Below, piece after piece: positions 42,135 to 50,828 of a stretch of DNA of 64,000 nucleotides. The notes under the pieces are model-generated. The model was not told the origin of the DNA. It saw nothing but the letters and a program-made list of their open reading frames with translations, and ran no database searches. Source of the DNA: Methyloversatilis discipulorum (GTDB lineage: Bacteria; Pseudomonadota; Gammaproteobacteria; Burkholderiales; Rhodocyclaceae); assembly GCF_018780585.1 (NCBI RefSeq), contig NZ_JADMJL010000017.1:1-64000 (forward strand), given 5' to 3'. Made by a program: the position numbers and the translations under genes. How positions within the stretch are numbered: the first letter of the stretch is position 1; every line of letters starts with the position of its first letter.

Positions 42135-42523
42135 TCGCACTTTCCATTCGCCAGCCGTGGGCGTGGCTGATCCTGCACGGCGGGAAAGACATCGAGAACC
42201 GGAGCTGGCAGACCAAGTTCCGCGGCCGCGTGCTCATCCACGCCAGCAAGGGGATGACGATGGCGGAGTGGGGTGCCGCGTGGGACTTCGCGCAGGGCAG
42301 CGGCGCGAGCCCGAAGGCCGTACTTGCCGGGATCACCGCCAACACCATCAAGCGCGGCGGCATTGTCGGCAGCGTAGAGATCGCCGACTGCGTTGCGGAC
42401 AGTGATTCGCCGTGGTTCGTCGGTCCGTTCGGGTTCGTCCTACGCGATCCGCAGCCGATGGAGTTCATACCGATGAACGGGCGCCTGGGGTTCTTCGATG
42501 TGCCGGAGGTGAGCAATGGCTGA
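42131..42523 (+). CDS. ASCH-domain protein
   Basis: 130 aa from GTG 42131. IALSIRQPWAWLILHGGKDI, ENRSWQTKFRGRVLIHASK is the ASCH signature (RNA-binding-like beta barrel). Frequent in phages; function in RNA or modified-nucleotide binding is suspected. Confidence 0.85.
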   Translation: MIALSIRQPWAWLILHGGKDIENRSWQTKFRGRVLIHASKGMTMAEWGAAWDFAQGSGASPKAVLAGITANTIKRGGIVGSVEIADCVADSDSPWFVGPFGFVLRDPQPMEFIPMNGRLGFFDVPEVSNG

Positions 42524-43634
42524 GCGCTCGAACATCGAGTGGTGCGACGTCACCTTCAATCCGTGGATCGGCTGCACCAAGGTTTCGCCGGCCTGCGACC
42601 ACTGCTACGCAGAGCGCGATTTCGACCTGCGCCGGCACGTCGTGCAGTGGGGCGCCGGCCAGGCGCGGAAGCGCACCGGTGACGACAACTGGAAGAAGCC
42701 GGGGAAGTGGAATGCGAAGCCGTTCTTCCAGTGCGAGGACTGCGGACACCGCAGCGATGGCGAAAAGTGGAGGGAAGTCGGCCCGAACATGGGGCTGACC
42801 GATAGCGGATACGCCTGCCCGCGATGCAATAGCCGGAGCATGAACGAGGCCCGCCGCCGCGTGTTCTGCGCCAGCCTCGCCGACGTGTTCGACAACGAGG
42901 TGGACCCTCAGTGGCGCGCAGACCTGTTCCGCCTCATTGAAGCGAGCCCAAACCTCGACTGGTTGCTGCTGACGAAGCGCATCGGCAACGTTCGGAGCAT
43001 GGCTCCGGTGTCTTGGCTAGGCGGCCCGGTCCAGCACGGCCCGGACCCTTGCAACATCCACGGCGGCTGGCCGGCGAACGTCTGGCTGGGCGCGACGATC
43101 TGCAATCAGGCCGAGGCCGACCGCGACATCCCGAAGCTGCTGGACGTGCCGGCCGCGGTGCGGTTCGTGTCCATCGAGCCGATGCTGGGGCCGGTCGACC
43201 TGACGGACATCGTTGTCCGCCATGGCGGCGGAACTGAGGACCATTTCTCCGCCCTGTATGACGCTGATGACGACGAGGCCGATACCGCTAGTTACATCGA
43301 CTGGGTCATCGTCGGCGGCGAGAGCGGCCCGCACGCGCGGCCGATGCATCCGGAGTGGGCTCGCGACCTGCGCGACCAATGCGCAGCAGCCGGCGTGCCG
43401 TTCCTGTTCAAGCAGTGGGGAGAGTTCTCGGCAGCGCCGCCAGCCTCTGTGAAGCCCGGAGAACGTTGGCCAGCAACGTCACGCCTGGTGCCCGTAAGCG
43501 GTAACACATACGCGTGGGAGAACTTTCGCGCGCTTGAGGCTCGTGATCTGTGGATGCACCGCATCGGCAAGAAGGCCGCCGGCCGCCTGCTCGACGGTCG
43601 GACGCATGACGCCTTTCCGAAAGGCGGTGCGTGA
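42516..43634 (+). CDS. phage Gp37/Gp68-like protein, DUF5131
   Basis: 372 aa. The N-terminus SNIEWCDVTFNPWIGCTKVS is followed by PACDHCYAE, a Cys pattern like radical-SAM relatives. An inserted zinc ribbon (CEDCGH...CPRCNS) and conserved DWLLLTKR, RFVSIEPMLGPVDL and GGESGPHARPM follow. DUF5131 proteins are widespread in phages and plasmids; biochemical role not established. Confidence 0.85.
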   Translation: MAERSNIEWCDVTFNPWIGCTKVSPACDHCYAERDFDLRRHVVQWGAGQARKRTGDDNWKKPGKWNAKPFFQCEDCGHRSDGEKWREVGPNMGLTDSGYACPRCNSRSMNEARRRVFCASLADVFDNEVDPQWRADLFRLIEASPNLDWLLLTKRIGNVRSMAPVSWLGGPVQHGPDPCNIHGGWPANVWLGATICNQAEADRDIPKLLDVPAAVRFVSIEPMLGPVDLTDIVVRHGGGTEDHFSALYDADDDEADTASYIDWVIVGGESGPHARPMHPEWARDLRDQCAAAGVPFLFKQWGEFSAAPPASVKPGERWPATSRLVPVSGNTYAWENFRALEARDLWMHRIGKKAAGRLLDGRTHDAFPKGGA

Positions 43635-43831
43635 TGGCAATCGAAGAATGGCAACTCGCCCAGTTCCAGTTCGCGGCCGAGCAGATGTGTTTCCGCCTGT
43701 CCGAAAGCCCGCATGAACTGGTGTGCGTCCAGGACGGCACGTATCGACAGCGTTGGATGATCTACGCCGAGCGCATGGTTGAACACGTCGCCATGCTGCA
43801 CGCAATGCGCGACTCGGGGCTTCTGCCGTGA
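43634..43831 (+). CDS. 65-aa phage protein
   Basis: MAIEEWQLAQFQFAAEQMCF start in overlap with the previous stop; helical, aromatic-rich, ends RDSGLLP overlapping the next GTG. Not recognised. Confidence 0.6.
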   Translation: MAIEEWQLAQFQFAAEQMCFRLSESPHELVCVQDGTYRQRWMIYAERMVEHVAMLHAMRDSGLLP

Positions 43832-44169
43832 CCCGCGACGAGAAGCTGCAGACCCTGCGCGACTGGCACGAGCGCATGAAGGCTTGCGACGCAGCGCTGG
43901 ACGAGTTCTCCGAACTGACCGGCGCCGATCCTGAATCGCGCCTGATGCTGTCGGTGCAGCACGTGATGATCATCGCGACCAATCACACGGCGCGGCTGAT
44001 CGGCTGCTCGCCTACATGGCTTGAAGATTGGTGGTCGGAAGACGAGTTCGGCGCCCGACCGATGCGCGCCAGCGTCAACGGCGGACCGCTGCAAGACATC
44101 AGCACGATCGAGCAACTGGCTGCGCTAATTTTCGACGAAGGCGACGGCACGGAGGAAGCGACGCTATGA
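43828..44169 (+). CDS. 113-aa phage protein
   Basis: GTG start overlapping the previous stop. Acidic helical protein (EKLQTLRDWHERMKACDAAL, WLEDWWSEDEFG). No family recognised; position in the right operon supports expression. Confidence 0.6.
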   Translation: MTRDEKLQTLRDWHERMKACDAALDEFSELTGADPESRLMLSVQHVMIIATNHTARLIGCSPTWLEDWWSEDEFGARPMRASVNGGPLQDISTIEQLAALIFDEGDGTEEATL

Positions 44170-44612
44170 CCCTACCCTACGAGAACACCAGCAGCGGCGA
44201 GCGTGCGGTGCAGGACATGCAGAAGATCTTGCGCGGCTTCGGCTGCTCGAAGTTCGGCCAGATGCTGGACTTCGAAGCCGGCGAGCTGCTGGTGCAGTTC
44301 GAATACCGCGGCCGGCCCGTGAGCGTGCGCGCATCTGTGAATGGCTACGCCGCCGCGTGGCTGAAGGAACACCCGTACGGCCCGCGCACCAAGGCATCGA
44401 AGCAGCAGCACGAGGCGCGCGCGAAGGAGATCGCCAGCACCGCCGTCTATTCGATCCTGCGCGACTGGATCAAGGGGCAGATCACCGCGATCGAGACCGG
44501 CATCCTGTCGTTCGAGGGAGCCTTCCTCGGGCAGATCCTGCTGCCCAGCGGGAAGACCGTGCTGGAACATGCCGAGGCGGCGAATCTGCTGCCGGGGCCG
44601 AAGGAGAGCTGA
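44166..44612 (+). CDS. 148-aa phage protein
   Basis: Starts MTLPYENTSSGERAVQDMQK. Mixed strand/helix fold (GQMLDFEAGELLVQFEYRGR), followed by helices and ASTAVYSILRDWIKGQITAI. Conserved-looking in layout but not recognised. ATGA overlaps both sides. Confidence 0.6.
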   Translation: MTLPYENTSSGERAVQDMQKILRGFGCSKFGQMLDFEAGELLVQFEYRGRPVSVRASVNGYAAAWLKEHPYGPRTKASKQQHEARAKEIASTAVYSILRDWIKGQITAIETGILSFEGAFLGQILLPSGKTVLEHAEAANLLPGPKES

Positions 44613-44881
44613 TGCACGACGGACTTTTCCTGTCTGACACCGAGATCGCGCGCATCTGCGAACCGCTGGTCCAGCCTGCGGCACAGGTGCGGTTCCTGCG
44701 CGAACTGGGCCTCACCGTGGCCACGAAGCCCAACGGCCGCGCGCTGGTTGTCCGCAGCCATGCAGAAGCGGTACTGTCCGGGCGGAAGCATAGCGAGCCT
44801 CAGCAGGGCACAACAGCGCCAGCTGCGGCACCGAACCGCTCAGGATTGATCGAGTTCATCAACCGGAGGCGAGCCGCCTGA
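44612..44881 (+). CDS. DUF4224 protein, excisionase-position partner of integrase
   Basis: 89 aa. LFLSDTEIARICEPLVQPAA, QVRFLRELGLTV and PNGRALVVRSHAEAVL match DUF4224, a short MerR/Xis-like DNA-binding domain usually encoded just before phage integrases. It may be the recombination directionality factor (inference). Confidence 0.75.
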   Translation: MHDGLFLSDTEIARICEPLVQPAAQVRFLRELGLTVATKPNGRALVVRSHAEAVLSGRKHSEPQQGTTAPAAAPNRSGLIEFINRRRAA

Positions 44882-44882
44882 C

Positions 44883-45950
44883 ATGGGTCGTCGTCGCAAG
44901 CACAACCCGCTCGACCTACCGGACCGGGTGTATGCCAAGCACGGGGCGTTCTACTACTTTCATCGGCCCACGGAATCGCATCCGGCCGGCCGGTGGGAGC
45001 ACCTTGGCACGGATGTAGGCCAGGCAAAGGAGCGCGCCAACCGGATCCGGCAGCAGATGGACGAAGGGTTCGGGACCGTCGCCTACTGGCTGGACCAGTT
45101 TCTGATCTGGTGCCGGAAGCGCGTCGCTGTCGTCGACCTCGCCCAGCGAACGCTGGATGACTACACCACCGACGCGGAGGTGCTGAAGATCTTCTTCGGC
45201 CCGCTCTACCCGGCTGCCGTCGCGCCCAGTCACGTCGGCGAGTTCCTGGACACGAACCTCGAGGGCGGCCGAGGCGTGCGGGCGAACCGGGAGAAGGCCT
45301 GCCTGTCGTCGATGTTCACGTGGCTGATCCGCAAGGGGCATGCCGGCGTGACGACCAACCCGTGCCGCGGCGTCCGCCGCAACCCGGAGAAGAAGCGGGA
45401 GCGCTACGTTGAAGACGTGGAGATGTCGAAGGCCCTGAAGAACGCGCCGCTGATGGTCTGGGCGCTGGCCCACCTCGTCTATCGCACGCTGCAGCGACCC
45501 GAGGACATCATCACCTGGACCGAGCGGGACATCGTGCGGCGCCGCCTGCCGGATGGCCGGGAGGTGCGCGTCATCAGAAACAACCAGGCGAAGACCGGGG
45601 CAATGGTCGACATCGAGGTCACGGCCGAGATCGACGAGATCCTGATCAACCTGAAGGCCGGCGCCGGCAAGCTGCGCGGGATGACCCTGCTGCATCGCCG
45701 CGACGGGAAGCCATACACCTACGACGGGCTGTGCGCGATGCTGAAGCGCCGGCAGGCCGCCGCGAAAGTGGCCAGCTTCGGCTTCTATGATCTGAAGGGA
45801 AAGGGCGCGACGGACATGTGGCAGTCCGGGGTTCCGCTGGAGGTCATCCAGGTGCTGTGCGGCCACGACTCGGTGACCACGACAGAGCGCTACGTGAAGC
45901 AGCGCTGGAGGGGTGTTGTGCAGCCGAACAAGGTCAAGGCGGCCGTCTAA
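44883..45950 (+). CDS. int: tyrosine-recombinase integrase
   Basis: 355 aa. N-terminal arm-binding region (RRRKHNPLDLPDRVYAKHGA), core-binding domain, catalytic domain from about 175: RTLQRPEDI (Arg I), FYDLKGKGATDM (box II region, with Lys where Arg is usual), GHDSVTTTERYVKQR (His/Tyr nucleophile). It ends 113 bp from attR and integrates at the tRNA-Asn 3' end. Confidence 0.92.
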   Translation: MGRRRKHNPLDLPDRVYAKHGAFYYFHRPTESHPAGRWEHLGTDVGQAKERANRIRQQMDEGFGTVAYWLDQFLIWCRKRVAVVDLAQRTLDDYTTDAEVLKIFFGPLYPAAVAPSHVGEFLDTNLEGGRGVRANREKACLSSMFTWLIRKGHAGVTTNPCRGVRRNPEKKRERYVEDVEMSKALKNAPLMVWALAHLVYRTLQRPEDIITWTERDIVRRRLPDGREVRVIRNNQAKTGAMVDIEVTAEIDEILINLKAGAGKLRGMTLLHRRDGKPYTYDGLCAMLKRRQAAAKVASFGFYDLKGKGATDMWQSGVPLEVIQVLCGHDSVTTTERYVKQRWRGVVQPNKVKAAV

Positions 45951-46015
45951 TAGAGCGCACTGGACCAAGGCTGGAAGCGGGTTTCCGGGCGGCGCCAAGC
46001 CAGAGAATATTAGAC
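45945..46015. repeat. candidate integrase arm sites (right)
   Basis: GTCTAATA (45945-45952, overlapping the int stop) and AATATTAGAC (46006-46015) repeat the motif found at 110-133. Both lie within 120 bp of attR. Confidence 0.45.
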
Positions 46016-46063
46016 TGCGGAAACGCCTATTCCTTATCAGGCTTGGCTTTCAAGGCATTCCGA

Positions 46064-46145
46064 CGCCGGACTGTTAATCCGTAGGTCCCTGGTTCGAGCC
46101 CAGGTCGGGGAGCCAAGACACAAAAGGCCCGCAGCGATGCGGGCC
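46064..46145. repeat. attR: tRNA-Asn 3' half and terminator
   Basis: Exact copy of 1-82. Upstream sequence does not continue into a tRNA 5' half, so this is a non-functional tRNA fragment. The following 46146-46419 holds no gene I can support. Confidence 0.93.
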
Positions 46146-46419
46146 TTTTCCATTTACGCGCGGAATCCGATTGCTGCGGCGAAGCGGATGCCTGTGTAGC
46201 GCCCCGCCGGGCGATGTCGGACTGCGGGACGAGACCAACGTCACCCGGCCGACCAGATCCCGTGGGGCGGATGAGATCGGCCGGGTATAGACACACCTCC
46301 TGGCGTCGGAGCGGTCGGCCACGCCGACGCTACCCCGGCAATCCATCAGTCAGTATCAGCGAGTGCAGTCCTGATCACTGTCTGCCGTGTAGATGGCGAA
46401 CGTATCTGCCATCGCCTCC

Positions 46420-47046
46420 TCAAGGTGCTGCAACGCTCGTGCGAAGCGGCTTGCAGTCCTGCATGCACCGGGCTGCGCTCGTATCAGGCCGGTCGTCGAC
46501 GATGAAGCCGTCCCGGTTCGGCATCCGGATCGCCGCCAGGCTGGTCGAGTTCATTTCCACGTCCTGGTCCACCAACCCGTTGAGGTGCAGCAGGTAAGCC
46601 GTCACCGCGTAGGTCTCGTCGTTACTGAGCGACTGCGGCTCGGTCAGCGGCATTGCGCGGCGGATGTAATCGAACAGTGCCGGGGCATACGGATACATGC
46701 TGCCCGGCGTGAGCAGACGTTTGTCTGTCTTGAACGAGCCGATACCGCCAACCATGGTTCCGAACATCGGACCACCAGCCGCCGCGGCGCCATGGCACGA
46801 CGCGCACTTTGCGTCGAACAGCGCCTTGCCTGTCCGCGCGTTGCCGGAACCCGGCGGCAGCCCCTGCCCGTCCGGGCCGCGGACATCGATATTCCACGCG
46901 ACGAGATCCGCTTCTGCGACGGGGGCGCCGAGCGCCATCGAGCGGGCATGAGGCGATGCCGTCGTCGAGCTCACGGTATTTCCCGCGCAGCCCGCCAGCA
47001 GCATGACAGTGGCCAGAGCCATCGTGACTGTTTCAAGCGATCGCAT
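46420..47046 (-). CDS. soxD: c-type cytochrome lipoprotein, SoxD-like
   Basis: 208 aa. Lipobox LLAGC (Cys20), then AWNIDVRGPDGQGLPPGSGN and the haem motif CASCH (about 82-86), and a Met-rich C-terminal part (MPLTEP candidate ligand). It overlaps soxC by 14 bp with ribosome site GGGGAGGTGAAG. It would take electrons from SoxC. Much shorter than classical dihaem SoxD, so a SorB-type monohaem partner is the alternative. Confidence 0.7.
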   Translation of the reverse strand: MRSLETVTMALATVMLLAGCAGNTVSSTTASPHARSMALGAPVAEADLVAWNIDVRGPDGQGLPPGSGNARTGKALFDAKCASCHGAAAAGGPMFGTMVGGIGSFKTDKRLLTPGSMYPYAPALFDYIRRAMPLTEPQSLSNDETYAVTAYLLHLNGLVDQDVEMNSTSLAAIRMPNRDGFIVDDRPDTSAARCMQDCKPLRTSVAAP

Positions 47047-48343
47047 TCTTCACCTCCCCCGCTTCGTTGATGGACCACGGGAACACCCCGTTGTGGTGCT
47101 GCACGAAGCCGGTGATCGCGCGTACTTTTTGGATGTCTTCGACCGTCGGCTGGACATAGCCGGTCGAGTCGACGCAGCGGCTCGCTATCGTTGTCGGACC
47201 ACCGTTCCAGTTCCACTGCAGCCGGAATCGCGTCAGGCACTTGTCCATCACCGGCCCTTCCAGTTGCGCCTGGCGCCACGTACGACCGCCATCGAGCGTG
47301 ACGTCCACCGCACGTATGCTCCCCTTGCCGGACCATGCGAAGCCGACGATTTCGATCGGCCCCGGGCGGATCTTCATGCTGCCCGAAGGTGAGGTGATCA
47401 CCGACTTCGCCTCCATCTCGAAGCTGAACTGACGCCACTTGCCGTCGGGCATCGGGTCTGTGTAGCGCGCGGTCTCGCTGCGCAGGTGCCAGGGCTGGTC
47501 GCCCAGCTTGAGCCGGCGCAGCCACTTGATGCTGACGTTGCCTTCCCAGCCCGGAATGAACAGACGGAGCGGGTAACCGTTCTCCGGTCTGAGCATTTCG
47601 CCGTTTGCCGCATAGACGATGAGCGCGTCCTCCATCAGCTTCTTCATCGGAATACTGCGTGCATGCGCCGCGCCATCCCCGCCCTCGGCCAGTGCCCACG
47701 TCGCCGAAGGGGAGACGCCCGCCTCGTCGAGCAACGTCGATACCGGAATGCCGGTCCACTGCGCGCATGACAGCAGTCCGTGTGTCTGCTGCACGGTGCG
47801 GGCAGCCGGCTTCAGCCAGTCAGTCAGGCCATTGCCCGAGCACTCCATGAAGTGGAAGCGCGACACCGACGGATACTTCATCAGGTCGGACATGGAGAAC
47901 ACCAAGGGCTGGCGGACCATGCCGTGAATGACGAAACGATGCTGATCGGGGTTGATGTCAGGTACCCCGTTGTGGTGCCTTTCGTAGATCAGCCCGTTCG
48001 GAGTGACCGTACCCAGTTGCTGATGCAGGGGCGTGAAGCTCCAGTCCGAATAGTTCTGCTTGTTCACCAGCACGTCGGTTCGCCGTCGTTTGACGTGCGA
48101 CTCGTACTTCGATGGCACACCGTACTCTTCAGGGGGCAGCGGGCGTCCGAGTGTCTTGTTCGACTCCGGCACCGACAGCGGCTCCGCGCGCGCGACACCG
48201 ACACCAGCCAGCCCGGTCACCGCGGCGGCGGCCGTCTTCGCGAGCAGCGCGCGTCGCGACGGATTGTGCGTAATCGAACTGTGGGCTTCGAGTTCGGTTC
48301 GAGCGGCCGCGACCAAACGTACTCCGTCAATCTTCTGATCCAC
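47033..48343 (-). CDS. soxC: SoxC-like molybdoenzyme, sulfite/sulfane dehydrogenase
   Basis: 436 aa, GTG start with ribosome site CTGGAGGTC. Twin-Arg region (SRRALLAKTAAAAVTGLAGV) points to periplasmic export. SUOX-fold blocks: GVPSKYESHVKRR, HFMECSGNG with Cys168 as the Mo ligand, IPGWEGNVSIKWLRRL. No other sox genes (XYZ, A, B) are adjacent, so sulfite oxidation alone is plausible. Divergent from a TetR gene. Confidence 0.85.
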   Translation of the reverse strand: MDQKIDGVRLVAAARTELEAHSSITHNPSRRALLAKTAAAAVTGLAGVGVARAEPLSVPESNKTLGRPLPPEEYGVPSKYESHVKRRRTDVLVNKQNYSDWSFTPLHQQLGTVTPNGLIYERHHNGVPDINPDQHRFVIHGMVRQPLVFSMSDLMKYPSVSRFHFMECSGNGLTDWLKPAARTVQQTHGLLSCAQWTGIPVSTLLDEAGVSPSATWALAEGGDGAAHARSIPMKKLMEDALIVYAANGEMLRPENGYPLRLFIPGWEGNVSIKWLRRLKLGDQPWHLRSETARYTDPMPDGKWRQFSFEMEAKSVITSPSGSMKIRPGPIEIVGFAWSGKGSIRAVDVTLDGGRTWRQAQLEGPVMDKCLTRFRLQWNWNGGPTTIASRCVDSTGYVQPTVEDIQKVRAITGFVQHHNGVFPWSINEAGEVKNAIA

Positions 48344-48384
48344 GATGACCTCCAGGTGGTTGGGAATCTCCGATGACCGGACTG

Positions 48385-48400
48385 TACCGATCGGTCGGTA
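48385..48400. promoter_or_regulatory. TetR-type operator candidate
   Basis: TACCGA-TCGG-TCGGTA, 6-bp perfect arms with 4-bp spacer, 42 bp upstream of soxC in the divergent spacer with the TetR gene. A second palindrome GATCTGCAGATC lies at 48546-48557 before the TetR start. Confidence 0.55.
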
Positions 48401-48588
48401 TACTACGTCGGCGTACTGGCTGGATCAATCAATTCCTGCGGGCGGCGGACGAAACTCGCTCCGTGGCATCCCCACCGCGTGGATGTCGCTCAACGCATCG
48501 CTTTGGGCACGATGCTTTGAACGCAAGGCACAGCGGGTAATTTATGATCTGCAGATCTTTGGACTCTGGCCCCTCCGGGGCCGACCTC

Positions 48589-49173
48589 ATGAGCGTCGAC
48601 ACGAAGGACGACCGTTCGCAGCGGGCACGCATCGTCAAGGCGGCCGCCCGCCTTTTTGCCGAGCGCGGCTATCACGCGGTGGGAATGACCGAGCTGCAGA
48701 ACGCAGTACAGCTTGGCCGAGGGGCGCTCTACCACCACATCCGCAGCAAGGACGACCTTCTCTACGACATTGCCCGCGAGTACATCACCGATCTGAACGA
48801 ACTTGCAGTGACCGCAGAACAGGAAACGGACCCGAGAAGGCGCATCTGCATACTGGGTCACCACCTGATCTCGATGATCGCGTCCCATCAGGCGGAGCTG
48901 ACGGTGTGCTTTCGGGAAGTCCAGTCGCTGACAGATACGCGCCGCGCGGAAGTGCTGGCGCTGCACACGCGCTACGAACGTGTCTGGAAGGACGCCTTCA
49001 TCGCCGGCGCCGAACAGGGTCTCTTCAGGCCATACGACCCGGTCGTGCTGAAAGGCGTACTGGGCATGTATTTCTACAGCTACCTCTGGATGCGTCCGGA
49101 CGGCTCGCTCGGCGCAGAGACGATTTCCGAGCGCTTCAATGAGATGGCGCTCCGCATGCTGGCGATCGGCTGA
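48589..49173 (+). CDS. TetR-family regulator
   Basis: 194 aa from MSVDTKDDRSQRARIVKAAA. The N-terminal HTH is canonical: LFAERGYHAVGMTELQNAVQ, LGRGALYHHIRSKDDLLYDI. The ligand domain (about 70-190) is helical. It probably represses soxCD and itself through the dyads in the 245-bp divergent spacer; the effector is unknown. Confidence 0.85.
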   Translation: MSVDTKDDRSQRARIVKAAARLFAERGYHAVGMTELQNAVQLGRGALYHHIRSKDDLLYDIAREYITDLNELAVTAEQETDPRRRICILGHHLISMIASHQAELTVCFREVQSLTDTRRAEVLALHTRYERVWKDAFIAGAEQGLFRPYDPVVLKGVLGMYFYSYLWMRPDGSLGAETISERFNEMALRMLAIG

Positions 49174-49330
49174 AGCCGTCATCACTCGCCGATGCCCTGC
49201 AACCTTGCCGCGGGCTCGCCACCATCGATCGCCCGCCGCCACCGGCACTCCATGCTCCGCCCCGTGCGTGACAGGATGGAAAATGTGGCGCAGCGCGAGC
49301 CGGAGCCCGATCCGCGTTCGTGCGGACACA

Positions 49331-49789
49331 TCAGAACTCGACCATGAAGCTGTAGCCATGGCGCTCAAATCCGAGGAGCTCATAGAAGCGGTGCGCTTTT
49401 TCACGCCTGGTGTGGCTGGACAACGCGAGCTTGTAGCACCCCGCTTCGGCACAACAATCCATCGCGTAGCGCATCATCGCCTGGCCGACACCTCGCTGGC
49501 GATGTCCGGGGGCGACCACTACATCCTCGACGACCGCGTGCGGACGCCCTCCGTGCGCCAGGCCATCGACGATGATCAGGGCGAAAGTCCCCACCCGGTC
49601 ACCGTCGCATTCGGCGACGAAGATGCGGTAATCGGGATACCGCATGATCTTTCTGAACCGCACCTGCGCCTCGGTCAGCGGCAATGATGGCTCGGGCGAG
49701 AAGTCGAGCGATGTGTACATGTCGAGCAGCCAGTCGAGATCTTCATCTCCCGCTCTTCGTATCGATATGGCCTGCCCTAATGACTTCAT
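49331..49789 (-). CDS. GNAT acetyltransferase
   Basis: 152 aa from MKSLGQAISIRRAGDEDLDW (ribosome site GGGGAGG). The acetyl-CoA site is visible as VVAPGHRQRGVGQAMMRYAM and the C-terminal KAHRFYELLGFERHGYSFMV matches the family. Last gene of the Rieske/ABC cluster, 22 bp after the amidohydrolase. Substrate unknown. The 49174-49330 gap shows no gene. Confidence 0.85.
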   Translation of the reverse strand: MKSLGQAISIRRAGDEDLDWLLDMYTSLDFSPEPSLPLTEAQVRFRKIMRYPDYRIFVAECDGDRVGTFALIIVDGLAHGGRPHAVVEDVVVAPGHRQRGVGQAMMRYAMDCCAEAGCYKLALSSHTRREKAHRFYELLGFERHGYSFMVEF

Positions 49790-49811
49790 CGCCGCCTCCC
49801 CGCCCATTGCA

Positions 49812-50660
49812 TCAGAGTCCGAGAACCTGCTTCGCGTTGCCACCCATCACCTTGTCGATGACTGACTCCTTGAAGCCGAGCGCGCGGTAGTCTTCGACGG
49901 ACTGCGCCATCGCACGGAAAGGATAGGAACTGCCAAAGAGCAACTGGTCCTGCATGAAGCCATTCGCCGCCTCGACATACAGCGAGCCACCGGGCAGGAA
50001 GATGTACATGTCGGCGACGACGAACACGTTGTCCCAGCGGAAGGCGATGCCCACCATCTCGTTCACGTAGGGCCAGAAGCCGTGATAGCAGACGATCTTG
50101 AGCTGAGGAAAATTCTTCGCCACGCGGCCGATCGACGCGGGATCGGTCAGTTCGAAGCGCGGCGTGGTCGGACCCGACATGATGGTCACCGGCACGCCGA
50201 GCGCCTGGCAGGCCTCGTACACCGGATAGAGCTGCGCATCGTCGGCAGCCACCTGCGGATTGCAGAAGCCGGGTTCGATGTTGATGCCCTTCAGGCCGAG
50301 CTTGCCGACCGCGCGCTCGATTTCGTCGGTCGCCGCCTTGATGCCGCTGGCGTGCGGATCGACCGAGCCGATGCCCACGAGCTCCTTGTGCTCCGACACC
50401 ATCTTCATGATCTCGTCGTTCGAATGCTTGATCCCCGGTGTGTCACGGCCAACCACGACAGCTTGGGCTATCCCCGCTGCGCGGATCTCCTGGACGAAGG
50501 AACTGGCGTTCTTCGAGCGGGTGAAATGCAATTCGTCCTGGGATCCGGTCCGGCGATTCAGCCACTTCACCACCTCGAACGAGGGGGTGTCCGGCGTTGC
50601 GCCATAGAAGTCATGCAGGTAGGAAGGTCTGCTGCGCATGTCGATCACGGTCTGGGTCAT
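49812..50660 (-). CDS. amidohydrolase (amidohydrolase-2/ACMSD superfamily)
   Basis: 282 aa from MTQTVIDMRSRPSYLHDFYG. TIM-barrel features: GIGSVDPHASGIKAATDEIE, GLKGINIEPGFCNPQ, IVCYHGFWPYVNEMV, LLFGSSYPFRAM. The usual N-terminal HxH metal motif is replaced (DMRSRP), so it may be a non-hydrolytic decarboxylase/hydratase type or metal-poor. Context suggests a step after ring oxidation. Confidence 0.75.
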   Translation of the reverse strand: MTQTVIDMRSRPSYLHDFYGATPDTPSFEVVKWLNRRTGSQDELHFTRSKNASSFVQEIRAAGIAQAVVVGRDTPGIKHSNDEIMKMVSEHKELVGIGSVDPHASGIKAATDEIERAVGKLGLKGINIEPGFCNPQVAADDAQLYPVYEACQALGVPVTIMSGPTTPRFELTDPASIGRVAKNFPQLKIVCYHGFWPYVNEMVGIAFRWDNVFVVADMYIFLPGGSLYVEAANGFMQDQLLFGSSYPFRAMAQSVEDYRALGFKESVIDKVMGGNAKQVLGL

Positions 50661-50828
50661 GGTGTCCGCCTGTCTTGAGTCGTTGAGAGTGGGGCAGAGC
50701 CCCGTCCGGCTGTTGCGCGGAAATGCCTTGAGGCGAATCCGCGTTTTCTTGGCGCGAGCGGTCCCCGCGCGCGTACCGTCAGGCACGCACGTCAAGGTGT
50801 TCCGCCGCGCGCCGTGTGGCGCGATGCG

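Noticed and set aside
46027..46296. Minus-strand frame with APRPGLEPGTYGLTV
   Set aside because: Another classic antisense-tRNA translation over attR; not a gene.
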